Below, one piece after another: positions 42,985 through 51,565 of a DNA stretch of 64,000 bases. The translations under genes were made by a program, and so were the position numbers. The notes under the pieces were generated by a model that did no database searches, had not been told where the DNA came from, and worked only from the letters and a program-made list of their open reading frames with translations. The number at the start of each line of letters is the position of its first letter. Positions within the stretch are counted from its first letter, which is position 1. Source of the stretch: Empedobacter falsenii (lineage in GTDB: Bacteria; Bacteroidota; Bacteroidia; Flavobacteriales; Weeksellaceae); the NCBI RefSeq assembly GCF_019308355.1, contig NZ_JAAGKM010000002.1, positions 112,455 through 176,454 of the forward strand, in the 5' to 3' direction.

Positions 42985-43988
42985 TATTTGATTTTTTCTG
43001 ATAAATCTAACATTCTATTAATTGCAGCTAACGCTTTAACTCGCAATTCTTCTTCTATTTGAATTTCTGGCAATTCATATTTCATGCACAGATATAATTT
43101 TTCTAATGTTGATAATTTCATGTAAAAACATTCAGAACAATTACACGATTCATCTTGAACTAATGCTGGAATTAATGTTTTATTCGGAGCAAGTTTTTGC
43201 ATTTCGTGTAAAATTCCTTCTTCCGTTGCCACAATAAATTCTTGTGCATCATTTTCTACCACATAATCTAATAAACGAGAAGTTGAACCAATAAAATGTG
43301 CGAATTTCAATAAATCTTCTTGCGCTTCTGGATGCGCAATTAATTTTGCATTTGGATGATCAGCCATTTGTTGTGCAATTCTTTCCAAAGAAAAAGCTTC
43401 GTGCACGATACAAGCTCCGTCCCACAAAATCATGTTGCGATTACAAACTTGATTTAAGTATCGACCTAAATTACGATCTGGCGCAAAAATAATTTCTTGA
43501 TCTTCTGGCAACGAATTAATAATCGCTTCCGCATTCGAAGAAGTGACAATAATATCTGATTCTGCTTTAACACCCGCATCACAATTGATGTAACTTACCA
43601 CAATCGCATTTGGATGTTGCTCACGTAAACCACGTAAACCTTCTGCCGAACATGAATCTGCCAAAGAACAACCCGCTTTTGTATCGGGTAAAACAACTTT
43701 TTTAGAAGGGTTCAAAATCTTTGCAGCTTCTGCCATAAAATGAACACCACAAAAAACAATCATATCAGCTTCAGTTTTTGCAGCAGCACGCGCCAATTGT
43801 AACGAATCACCTAAATAATCTGCTAAATCCTGAATTTCTCCTGACTGATAATAATGCGCCAAAATCATTGCATTTTTCTCTTTGCGTAATTTATTGATTT
43901 CCGCAATTAAATCAGTTCCTTTTGGAATTTCAACATCCAAATAACCTTTATAATCTAACTTTTCTATCGCTTGTTCTAATGTATTCAT
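42984..43988 (-). CDS. nadA: Quinolinate synthase A
   Basis: NadA condenses iminoaspartate with dihydroxyacetone phosphate to quinolinate and holds a [4Fe-4S] cluster. The 334-residue protein has AHYYQSGEIQDLADYLGDSLQLAR, VFCGVHFMAE (first cluster cysteine), GCSLADSC, YINCDAGVKAESD, FAPDRNLGRYL, WDGACIVHE and the late ESCNCSECFYMKLS. It precedes nadB with one base overlap and follows the C1 peptidase by 12 bases. Confidence 0.96.
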   Translation of the reverse strand: MNTLEQAIEKLDYKGYLDVEIPKGTDLIAEINKLRKEKNAMILAHYYQSGEIQDLADYLGDSLQLARAAAKTEADMIVFCGVHFMAEAAKILNPSKKVVLPDTKAGCSLADSCSAEGLRGLREQHPNAIVVSYINCDAGVKAESDIIVTSSNAEAIINSLPEDQEIIFAPDRNLGRYLNQVCNRNMILWDGACIVHEAFSLERIAQQMADHPNAKLIAHPEAQEDLLKFAHFIGSTSRLLDYVVENDAQEFIVATEEGILHEMQKLAPNKTLIPALVQDESCNCSECFYMKLSTLEKLYLCMKYELPEIQIEEELRVKALAAINRMLDLSEKIK

Positions 43989-44000
43989 TTGTGAGTGATT

Positions 44001-45119
44001 TTATTTTATACCTAATTGCTTTTTCACTTCTTTTGACAACGCATCTTTGTGCACTGTAAAAGCAATTGATTTCATTCTGAAAAATGGTTTCGACATATAA
44101 ATGTGTCCATTATTTCCTAAATCTGTTGTTCCCCAAGAATTTTTTACATCATAATATTGATTTCCCAATTGATCTTTCAAAATTCCTGTAATATGCATTA
44201 AATGGTCATCTTCTGTCGAATAATCTTCAAAACCTTTTTGACGCTCATCAGCCGTCACCCATTTTTCAGGTAAAATCTGAACAAAATAATCTGATTCTAA
44301 ACCTTCTGAAGGCCAAATTGCCATTCCATACTTTTTAGAAAATGTTTTTTCAGAAACATCTGTATCAAAAGCCGCTGTATATCCTTTATATAACGCTTCG
44401 TCCAAGACTTTCATGTATTCATCTAATGGTAAATTATAATATGAACCATTTGAAAAATTATCTGGCACTTGCAAAATAAATTGTGAATAATAAGGCGCTT
44501 GCTGAAAAGATGTCAAGGTTACATAATCATCAGGATTTATTTTCAAGGCTTTTGCAAATTCTTGTGGTGTATATTCTTTTCCTTCGAACTTGAATTTTGT
44601 TGGAGGAACACCTAATTTATCATTCAATTTTTGATCAAATTTTGATTTCCAATCTGCTGTTAAATATTTTTTAGGATTTTTTACAATCGAATCTAATCCA
44701 ACTTTCAAATCTTTTACCAATATTTCGTGGTTATGCTTCACATCTGTTCCATTCGCAAAACCTGCATAAACTTCGTTTGGAACTAATCCATTTTTACGAA
44801 CCGAATTTAAAACATCATGCGACAAACCTCCTTGACTAAACTGTGCTTTTCCTTGACGGTAAACATAATTGTATGCTTTTTCTGGATAAGTATATCGTAC
44901 ATTGTACATTTCCGACAAATCGACATCTTTTCCTGTCAATCGTTTTACTTCTGATTCTAAAAAAGAAGTTGTAGAAAATGACCAACAAGTTCCCGTTTTT
45001 CCTTGCGAAATAATTGGAAGCGCAGTGTTGTTAACTAATTCTGTAAATTTGAAAGGCGTTTCTTGTGCCGAAACCAACATACTTACAAAAGCAATGCTGG
45101 CAACTATATATTTTTTCAT
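44001..45119 (-). CDS. C1 family cysteine peptidase (bleomycin hydrolase/aminopeptidase C-like), exported
   Basis: A 372-residue papain-fold peptidase with a signal peptide (MKKYIVASIAFVSMLVSAQ). The catalytic Cys45 is in GKTGTCWSFSTTSFLESEV, the catalytic His in DHLMHITGIL and the Asn in YDVKNSWGTTDLG; the layout follows peptidase family C1B. Being exported it is not a classical cytosolic PepC. It heads the leftward unit with nadA only 12 bases downstream and a -7 box upstream, so the NAD genes may be driven mainly from its promoter. Confidence 0.88.
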   Translation of the reverse strand: MKKYIVASIAFVSMLVSAQETPFKFTELVNNTALPIISQGKTGTCWSFSTTSFLESEVKRLTGKDVDLSEMYNVRYTYPEKAYNYVYRQGKAQFSQGGLSHDVLNSVRKNGLVPNEVYAGFANGTDVKHNHEILVKDLKVGLDSIVKNPKKYLTADWKSKFDQKLNDKLGVPPTKFKFEGKEYTPQEFAKALKINPDDYVTLTSFQQAPYYSQFILQVPDNFSNGSYYNLPLDEYMKVLDEALYKGYTAAFDTDVSEKTFSKKYGMAIWPSEGLESDYFVQILPEKWVTADERQKGFEDYSTEDDHLMHITGILKDQLGNQYYDVKNSWGTTDLGNNGHIYMSKPFFRMKSIAFTVHKDALSKEVKKQLGIK

Positions 45120-45138
45120 TTGTGTTTTGTATAGATTT

Positions 45139-45146
45139 CAAAAGTA
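45139..45146 (-). promoter_or_regulatory. -7 promoter box (TACTTTTG, minus strand) for the C1 peptidase-nad operon
   Basis: The minus-strand TACTTTTG lies 19 bases before the peptidase ATG. If correct, it drives a five-gene unit ending in nadC. Confidence 0.45.
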
Positions 45147-45365
45147 AAGTTATTTTATGAAGTTTTTAACGAAAGATGGAGGAAGTTTAGATTTACAATT
45201 TTAGAATTACGAATTATTACAAGTTTTTATCTTAATTCAATTTTTAATTCAGTATAATATTTCAGTATTCGAACAAATTATAAATCAATTAAGTATAAAT
45301 ATTCAATTTTTATTCATCTTAAAATTAATTTTCGTGAAAATGCCATAAATGACTCAAAAACCTAT

Positions 45366-45373
45366 TAACTTTG
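45366..45373 (+). promoter_or_regulatory. -7 promoter box (TAACTTTG) for the UMP synthase
   Basis: TAACTTTG fits TAnnTTTG, 16 bases before the ATG at 45390. The spacer up to the divergent peptidase gene is otherwise AT-rich and empty. Confidence 0.48.
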
Positions 45374-45389
45374 CTCAAACATTACACAG

Positions 45390-46745
45390 ATGCAACCAAG
45401 AGAAGATTTTTTATTGAAAGCTTACGAGCTGGGAATTATAAAATTTGGAAATTTTACTTTAAAAAGTGGTATAGAATCTCCTTTCTATGTCGATTTAAGA
45501 CCTTTAGCTTCGAGTCCACAATTACTAAAAACTTTAGCAAATAACTTATTAGATTTAGTTGAAGATGTAGAATACGACTTGATTTGTGGTGTGCCTTATG
45601 CAGCTTTGCCTATGGCAACTACAATGAGTTTAACATCAAATATTCCTTTGATTATCAAACGTAAAGAAAACAAAGGTTACGGTACTAAACGTATGGTAGA
45701 GGGTGTTTTTGCGGAAGGACAATCTTGTCTTTTGGTCGAAGATGTAATTACTTCTGGACAATCTTTGTTAGAAACAATTGATCAAGTTGAGCGCGAAGGA
45801 TTACGTGTAAAAGATTTGGTTGTTGTTTTAGACCGTGCACAAGGTGGTTCAGACAAATTAAAAGAACAAGGGTACAACGTGAAAACGTTATTTACAATTC
45901 ACGAAGTAATCGATATTTTACATAAATATCACCGTTTGAGTGATGATGAAGCGAAAAAAATCAAAGACTTTTTAGCTTTACCTCCAGAAGCGGCTCCTGC
46001 AAAACAACGTATTGCATTGGAAAACAAAAAAATTGTACATCCAGTTGGAAAACGTTTAGTTGAATTAGCACTTAAAAAACAATCTAACTTGATTGCTTCT
46101 GCTGATTTAATTACTTCTGAAGAAATTATTGATTTCGCTGGTAAAGTTGGTGATCATGTTGTTGCTTTAAAATTACATTCAGATATTATTCAAGATTTTT
46201 CGGACAATTTAATTGTTGAATTGAAAAAAATCGCACGCGAAAAAGAATTCTTATTATTCGAAGATCGCAAGTTTGGAGATATTGGAAATACGCAAGAATT
46301 ACAATTTAAGAAATCGATTTACAAAATTTCTGATTGGGCAGATTTAGTAACTGTTCATCCAATTGGAGGTTTAGAATCATTAAAAGTTTTCGAAAATACC
46401 GGAGTTATCACAATTGTTGAAATGTCTTCGAAAGGAACATTGACTGATGATTATTACTTTACAAAAGCAATTAATGTTTCGGAACAATCTGGAAATGTTT
46501 TAGGAGCTGTTGCACAACGCCAAATTCCTGATAACTTGTTATTGTTTACGCCTGGTGTTAATATTTCTTCGACTGGAGATAGCAAAGGACAACAGTATAA
46601 TACGCCAGAATTAGTTTTCAAAAATTACCACACAGACTTTATGATTGTTGGTCGTGGAATTTACAAAGCTGCTGATGTAAAAACTGCGGCAAAAGAATAC
46701 CAAACGTTAGGTTGGGTTTCTTACCTACAAAGTTTGAATGACTAA
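45390..46745 (+). CDS. Bifunctional UMP synthase: orotate phosphoribosyltransferase + OMP decarboxylase
   Basis: A 451-residue fusion that makes UMP from orotate: an N-terminal OPRT (about 1-200; GVPYAALPMATTM, KGYGTKRMVEG, the PRPP loop CLLVEDVITSGQSLLE at 113-128) and a C-terminal OMP decarboxylase (about 215-451; catalytic tetrad Lys261 in ALKLHSDII and Asp-x-Lys-x2-Asp in FEDRKFGDIGNT, 291-301). Fusion order and text such as WADLVTVHPIGG, VEMSSKGTLT, GQQYNTPE and IVGRGIYKAADV resemble the animal/eukaryotic UMPS, not the separate pyrE and pyrF enzymes of most bacteria. A single gene with its own promoter and terminator. Lateral origin is an inference. Confidence 0.93.
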   Translation: MQPREDFLLKAYELGIIKFGNFTLKSGIESPFYVDLRPLASSPQLLKTLANNLLDLVEDVEYDLICGVPYAALPMATTMSLTSNIPLIIKRKENKGYGTKRMVEGVFAEGQSCLLVEDVITSGQSLLETIDQVEREGLRVKDLVVVLDRAQGGSDKLKEQGYNVKTLFTIHEVIDILHKYHRLSDDEAKKIKDFLALPPEAAPAKQRIALENKKIVHPVGKRLVELALKKQSNLIASADLITSEEIIDFAGKVGDHVVALKLHSDIIQDFSDNLIVELKKIAREKEFLLFEDRKFGDIGNTQELQFKKSIYKISDWADLVTVHPIGGLESLKVFENTGVITIVEMSSKGTLTDDYYFTKAINVSEQSGNVLGAVAQRQIPDNLLLFTPGVNISSTGDSKGQQYNTPELVFKNYHTDFMIVGRGIYKAADVKTAAKEYQTLGWVSYLQSLND

Positions 46746-46769
46746 GATTTAGATAAATTTCAAAAATAT

Positions 46770-46798
46770 AAAAGCAAGCTATTTCAGCTTGCTTTTTG
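46770..46798 (+). terminator. Intrinsic terminator after UMP synthase
   Basis: AAAAGCAAGCT and AGCTTGCTTTT form an 11-base perfect stem with loop ATTTC and a T run; A-rich on the left, so it may also serve the convergent M28 peptidase. Confidence 0.85.
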
Positions 46799-46818
46799 TT
46801 TTTTATTTGGTAAGAAAT

Positions 46819-48270
46819 CTACTTCAATATAAATTTATGCGAAACACTATTTCCATTATCATCTTGAATTGTTGCGACATAAAATCCTGCTGATAAGTTA
46901 GAAAGATTTACACTTCCATTAGAATTTTCAGTATTTATCGTTTTAATCATTCGTCCTGTTGCATCAATAATTTTAATCGAAATTTGAGACTCAAAATTTA
47001 ATTGATAATTCAATGTTTTGTTTGAAATATAAATTTTAGATGAATTTCTATCAACATCATTTGTCCCTAAAGTTGATGTTTTAGCAGCTTCAACCACATA
47101 TTCGATTCCTAATTTTGTAAACTTCGCAGCATGCGTAGAGGTTTTCCCAAGAGTTGCATATGTATCATTTACAGAATGAATGTATGGATTGCTATCTTGC
47201 ATTTTAGCCTCGAAAGGTAAAGTTGCCGCAAAACCATTATCCGACCAACTAAAATGATCTGAACATCCGTATCCACATTGTGAAGTATCATACGTGAATT
47301 GATGTAAACCAGTTTTGTTGTATTCGTCCATCAATTGCATCAAAAACGAATTGAGATTTGCATCACAATAAGCATCCGTCATCAAAATAACATCTTTCGT
47401 AGAACCTTTGTAATTCGTCATATCAAATTGTACATAACCTATTACATTTTTATTCTCCGAAGCGTATTTCTGCGCAATTTCTTTCGATCCTACTAAACCT
47501 ATTTCTTCTGCTGCGTAAGCCATAATTTCGGTAGTTCGTTGCGGTTTGAAATTATTTTTTAACAACACACGCAAAACTTCGGTGATTGTTGCAATTCCAG
47601 ATGCATTATCATCTGCTCCTGGTGCAAAAGTTTGATTTGCATTCCAACCAACAGTCGAATCGGCATGACCTCCAATAATCACAAATTCATCTTTCTTTTC
47701 AATTCCATTAAAAGTCAAAATCAACGACTTCATTGGCGTATTCACATGATCAACGATTCTTACAAATACGTCAGTTCGTCCTGCATCAGCAATCATTTTC
47801 ACCCAAACTTCTTTCAATTTAAGAACCGCATTATTTGCTTCTTGTCGTGTATGATAACGCGTTTTGAAATCTTCTAACATCAAAATTGTTTTCTCAATTT
47901 CTTTGACATCAACATCATTCAATGCCGTAGTTATAAAAGCTTGTTCTGATATTGTATAATTGAAAGGTGCTTTTTTCTGAGATGGCTTTTCTTGAAGTGA
48001 TTCTAGTGCATCTTCTTTCGAATTTCTAAAAATATAACCATGTCCATGCGCAAATTTTCCATGTAAACTTTCAGCAATTTCTGGATGAAAATAAATAGCA
48101 GAAAAATTATTTTTTGAAGAAATTATTTCAATAGAATCCGCATGATTTTTTTGTAAAAAAGCGGCATTCTCAGTCTCCATTGTCGCAAAAATGAAGTTTT
48201 CTCTGGTTTGCGCAAAAGAATAAAGCCCATTCAATAAAAATGTGGTAAGTAGTAAAAGTTTAGTTTTCAT
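46819..48270 (-). CDS. M28 family zinc peptidase with T9SS C-terminal sorting domain
   Basis: A 483-residue exported aminopeptidase (signal MKTKLLLLTTFLLNGLYSFAQ). The M28 zinc-binding text is GGHADSTVGWN (His, Asp), PGADDNASGIATI (Asp), AYAAEEIGLVGS (Glu pair) and later CGYGCSDHFSW. The last ~80 residues, with LNFESQISIKIIDATGRMI, NLSNLSAGFYVATIQDDNG and the final SHKFILK, match a type A T9SS sorting domain, so it should be carried across the outer membrane and attached or released. It is a single gene with terminators on both sides. Confidence 0.93.
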   Translation of the reverse strand: MKTKLLLLTTFLLNGLYSFAQTRENFIFATMETENAAFLQKNHADSIEIISSKNNFSAIYFHPEIAESLHGKFAHGHGYIFRNSKEDALESLQEKPSQKKAPFNYTISEQAFITTALNDVDVKEIEKTILMLEDFKTRYHTRQEANNAVLKLKEVWVKMIADAGRTDVFVRIVDHVNTPMKSLILTFNGIEKKDEFVIIGGHADSTVGWNANQTFAPGADDNASGIATITEVLRVLLKNNFKPQRTTEIMAYAAEEIGLVGSKEIAQKYASENKNVIGYVQFDMTNYKGSTKDVILMTDAYCDANLNSFLMQLMDEYNKTGLHQFTYDTSQCGYGCSDHFSWSDNGFAATLPFEAKMQDSNPYIHSVNDTYATLGKTSTHAAKFTKLGIEYVVEAAKTSTLGTNDVDRNSSKIYISNKTLNYQLNFESQISIKIIDATGRMIKTINTENSNGSVNLSNLSAGFYVATIQDDNGNSVSHKFILK

Positions 48271-48334
48271 AAAAAATCATATTAGTGTAAAACAAATATA
48301 TGATTAATAATGATTTATCGTATTTATCAAAACA

Positions 48335-48363
48335 AAAAAATCCATCGAAAGATGGATTTTTTT
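48335..48363. terminator. Intrinsic terminator
   Basis: AAAAAATCCATC-GAAA-GATGGATTTTTT is a 12-base perfect stem with a GAAA loop, between the trmB stop and the M28 gene start. It ends trmB leftwards. Confidence 0.87.
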
Positions 48364-48364
48364 A

Positions 48365-49042
48365 TTAATATTTTAATTGAAATTTTATATAGGTAATCTT
48401 TTTACCTTCTTCCAAAAATTTCGATTCATAATATGTTTGTACAGCTGTTACAATTTCTGGAATATCTGAATGATCTGGGTGATAAACATCGTGTGTAGAA
48501 CGAATAACTTCGTGTCCTTCGATGTGAATAACACCATGTGTATATCCGTGTAAAAATTCAGAGTCCGTTTTTAAATTAACTGTTCCTTCAGGTTTTAAGA
48601 TGGTATTGTAACGTCTCAAAAATTCAGGATCTGTTAAACGATGTTTTGTTCTTCTGTATTTGATTTGTGGATCTGGGAAAGTAATCCAAATTTCGCTCAC
48701 TTCATTTTCTGCAAAAAGATGATCGATAATTTCGATTTGAGTTCGAAGAAATCCAGCATTTTCAATTCCTTCATCCAAACAAGTCTTAGCACCACGCCAA
48801 AATCTTGATCCTTTAATATCTACTCCGATAAAATTACGATCCTTGTCACGACGCGCCATTGCAACTGTATATTCTCCTTTTCCGCACCCAAGTTCTAACA
48901 CAATTGGTTTGTCGTTCTTGAAAAATTCTTTGTTCCAATTTCCTTTTAATGCAAACTCGTTAATTGCCTCTTCTCGTGTTGGTTGAACAACATTCTGAAA
49001 AGTTTTATTTTCGTTAAATCTTCTGATTTTATCTTTTCCCAT
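48365..49042 (-). CDS. trmB: tRNA (guanine(46)-N7)-methyltransferase
   Basis: TrmB makes m7G46 in tRNAs with SAM. The 225-residue protein has VLELGCGKGEYTVAMAR (SAM motif I), FIGVDIKGSRFWRGAK, ISEIWITFPDPQIKYRRTKHRL and FLRRYNTILKPEGTVNLKTDS, the pattern of the family. The N-terminal ~50 residues (KIRRFNENKTFQNVVQPTR) are basic as expected for tRNA binding. Single gene. Confidence 0.95.
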   Translation of the reverse strand: MGKDKIRRFNENKTFQNVVQPTREEAINEFALKGNWNKEFFKNDKPIVLELGCGKGEYTVAMARRDKDRNFIGVDIKGSRFWRGAKTCLDEGIENAGFLRTQIEIIDHLFAENEVSEIWITFPDPQIKYRRTKHRLTDPEFLRRYNTILKPEGTVNLKTDSEFLHGYTHGVIHIEGHEVIRSTHDVYHPDHSDIPEIVTAVQTYYESKFLEEGKKITYIKFQLKY

Positions 49043-49145
49043 TTCGGATATATTTTGCGCGAAATTACGAGATTTTGATTAATCTAAAAAACTGTTCTGA
49101 AAACACATAAATATCATCAAATAGTATTTATGTAAAAAGGTTTGT

Positions 49146-49153
49146 TATTTTTG
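49146..49153 (+). promoter_or_regulatory. -7 promoter box (TATTTTTG) for the 49178 gene
   Basis: TATTTTTG lies 24 bases before the ATG at 49178; -33 box not clear. Confidence 0.4.
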
Positions 49154-49177
49154 TATTGAAAAACTAAAATTAGAAAA

Positions 49178-49606
49178 ATGGATTTTATCAAACAATTTCA
49201 TAGTGGCTGGGCTTATCTTGTGATTTTGATGGGCGTTATCTTTGTGATTTCAACATTAATTTATGCGATTTCTAAAAAAGATACAAACGCAACAATAAAA
49301 AAAATCGGGTTATTTACAACCATTACTTTTCACGTTCAATTATTACTTGGATTAGTAAATTTAATAAAATTGGCTGTTGATGTTTCTGGGGCAGAAAACA
49401 TTATGAAAAACGATATTTTAAGATTTAAGTTGATGGAACATCCATTAATTATGATTTCTGCTGTTATTTTTATGACGATTGCAAATGCAAAACTAAAACG
49501 CTCTATAACTGTACCAATGAGCGTCCCTATTTTTGCAATAGTTTCATTTCTATTAGTAGCTTTAGGAGTTTTCTTTTTATACCAAAATCAACTTTGGTTA
49601 GTTTAA
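49178..49606 (+). CDS. Small four-helix membrane protein, unknown
   Basis: A 142-residue inner-membrane protein with four hydrophobic segments. Histidines are spread over helices in FHSGWAYLVILMGVIF, TFHVQLLLGLVNLI and MEHPLIMISAVIFMTIAN, which recalls small b-type cytochromes, and some relatives are named cytochrome B in Bacteroidetes. Haem binding is a guess. Single gene. Confidence 0.7.
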   Translation: MDFIKQFHSGWAYLVILMGVIFVISTLIYAISKKDTNATIKKIGLFTTITFHVQLLLGLVNLIKLAVDVSGAENIMKNDILRFKLMEHPLIMISAVIFMTIANAKLKRSITVPMSVPIFAIVSFLLVALGVFFLYQNQLWLV

Positions 49607-49785
49607 AAATTAGAATAATTTCACTAAAAAGAGTATTAATAACTTAATACTCTTTTTATATTTTTATGTGATTTATAATTTTTTTATTCTAATTTCGTTA
49701 TTAACAAGTCGCTAAAGCTTTCTTTTAAATTTTAAGAATCTTTGGCACTCGATTTGAAATAGACTTGTACAAACTAAGAAATAAA

Positions 49786-50259
49786 ATGAAATACATAAAA
49801 TATCTATTCTCTTTGCTTTTGGTTTTAGTAACTTTTAACCTAAACGCTCAAGATTTTCATACAGCAAATATCAAGGTTGATTACGAACAAGAAACTGGAA
49901 CTTTAAATATCACTGCGCGTACATTTACCAATCAGTTGGAAAAAGCAGTTGGTGCTGATGTTTCAAACAAATCTAACTTCGAAAACAAGTTGAAAGCGTA
50001 TGTAAATAGTAAAGTTGATGTAAAAGTAAATGGTAAAGCTTTGGGAACTTCTTATTATGGTTATCAGGTAAATGATAAATCGACACGAGTTTTTTTTAAG
50101 TTTGATAAAATTTCTAATATCAGCTCGATAGAACTAAAAGTAGCTTTGTTGACAGATATTTTTAATGATCAACAAAACATTGTAACTTTTGATGTCAAAA
50201 ATAAAAAAGACACAAAAGTATTAACAGGAAATAACGACACCGTAAAGATGTCTTTCTAA
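49786..50259 (+). CDS. DUF6702 family exported protein
   Basis: A 157-residue exported protein (signal MKYIKYLFSLLLVLVTFNLNAQ) of the DUF6702 family, with DFHTANIKVDYEQETGTLNIT, LKAYVNSKVDVKVNGKALG and RVFFKFDKISNISSIELKVALLTDIFN. Probably a periplasmic beta-sandwich, function unknown. I choose the ATG at 49786; the longer frame from 49765 starts at TTG and would add seven residues before the signal peptide. A terminator follows. Confidence 0.85.
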   Translation: MKYIKYLFSLLLVLVTFNLNAQDFHTANIKVDYEQETGTLNITARTFTNQLEKAVGADVSNKSNFENKLKAYVNSKVDVKVNGKALGTSYYGYQVNDKSTRVFFKFDKISNISSIELKVALLTDIFNDQQNIVTFDVKNKKDTKVLTGNNDTVKMSF

Positions 50260-50265
50260 TAAAGC

Positions 50266-50295
50266 AAAAGCCTTCCGAAATCGGAAGGCTTTTTT
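50266..50295. terminator. Bidirectional intrinsic terminator
   Basis: AAAAGCCTTCCGA and TCGGAAGGCTTTT enclose AA, a 13-base perfect palindrome between convergent DUF6702 and dacB genes. Confidence 0.88.
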
Positions 50296-50308
50296 ATTTC
50301 AAATATGC

Positions 50309-51565
50309 TTAATAATTATCTCTAATAATTCGTAATAACTTTTCGTTCTCATTTCGAATCCAAGATAAATCTTTGATCGAATTATTATTCATCAAACTAA
50401 AAATTAACGTTCTTCCAGATTTCGTTTTCAAATAACCACTCAACGTTACATTATTGTTCAACGTTCCTGTTTTGGCATAAATATAAGGTTGCGCCGAATC
50501 TTTGTATCTATTTTTGATTGTTCCAGTTTTACCACCTATTGGGAAAATAGAAAACAAACGTTGCTCGGGAAATTCGTTGTACATTTTCCCCAAAACTTGA
50601 GCAAAACTTTGCGGTGTAAACAAATTATAACGCGATAATCCCGAACCGTCAAACCATTCTGGTTGTTGTTTCAAATCATTCAACAAATATCTTTTAGAAA
50701 AGGTAATCGTTTCAGAAGCGCTCAATTTTCCTGGTAAAGTACTCGAAGCTAAAATCAATAAATGTTCCGCCAAAAAATTATCGCTATTTTCCATCATTTC
50801 GCGGTAAACATCATCTGATTTCTGACTATAAAACACTTTCGGATTATTGATCATTGGCGTTTTGACCATATCAACAGGTTTACCCAAAATTTGCGACAAC
50901 GATTTTTCTATCACCGTTTCATTCACTATAAAAGGAACTTTTTCTGTTCGTTTTTTATTACTGATATAAAATTTATTATCATAAAAATTCCTCGGCTCTG
51001 GCATTTCTCTAATTTCTGTTAATTCTTCAAAATATGTCGGAAATGTTTTGATTGAACTTCCATTTTTCGAAATTGAAACTAAATTTTCATGAATTGGAAA
51101 TTGACTTCTTTCTGGTGCATAATCTTTTCTAAAATCGTCCCAAGTCCAACCTGGTAGAAAAGATTCTTCGTCGAAATTATTCCAATGAAAAACAATTTTA
51201 GAACCATTATTTTTCAAAAAATCTACCGCTCGTGTATTTTTATATTTTGGATGCAAAAAAGTTGGATCTCCAGTTCCTTCGATATGCAATTCGTCACCAA
51301 TCAACTGATATTTGAATGCAGGGATAGAATCGTTCAACATTTTCATTGCTGTATACAACGTAAAAATTTTGGTATTTGATGCTGGAATAAAAAATTTATT
51401 CCCGTTATAATTATAGATTTCTTCTTTCGTGATTGGATCATACAAATAAAATCCTGTGAATTGAGTGGAATAGAAATCAGAATTGAGATGTTTCTCAATT
51501 AATTCGATCTGCGCAAATAGATGCACAGACGAAAAAATTGATAATATAGTAAGTAAATACTTCAT
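50309..51565 (-). CDS. dacB: D-alanyl-D-alanine carboxypeptidase/endopeptidase (PBP4-like)
   Basis: A 418-residue class C penicillin-binding protein. The signal peptide is MKYLLTILSIFSSVHLFAQ; the serine motif is FIPASNTKIFTLYTAM with Ser63 and Lys66, SxN is in NSDNFLAEHLLILASS, and KTG is in YIYAKTGTLNNNVTLSGYL. Somewhat shorter than E. coli PBP4 (477), lacking part of the inserted domains. Acts in the periplasm, trimming or cutting peptidoglycan cross-links. Its start touches the stop of the mscS-like gene upstream (one base shared). Confidence 0.92.
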   Translation of the reverse strand: MKYLLTILSIFSSVHLFAQIELIEKHLNSDFYSTQFTGFYLYDPITKEEIYNYNGNKFFIPASNTKIFTLYTAMKMLNDSIPAFKYQLIGDELHIEGTGDPTFLHPKYKNTRAVDFLKNNGSKIVFHWNNFDEESFLPGWTWDDFRKDYAPERSQFPIHENLVSISKNGSSIKTFPTYFEELTEIREMPEPRNFYDNKFYISNKKRTEKVPFIVNETVIEKSLSQILGKPVDMVKTPMINNPKVFYSQKSDDVYREMMENSDNFLAEHLLILASSTLPGKLSASETITFSKRYLLNDLKQQPEWFDGSGLSRYNLFTPQSFAQVLGKMYNEFPEQRLFSIFPIGGKTGTIKNRYKDSAQPYIYAKTGTLNNNVTLSGYLKTKSGRTLIFSLMNNNSIKDLSWIRNENEKLLRIIRDNY

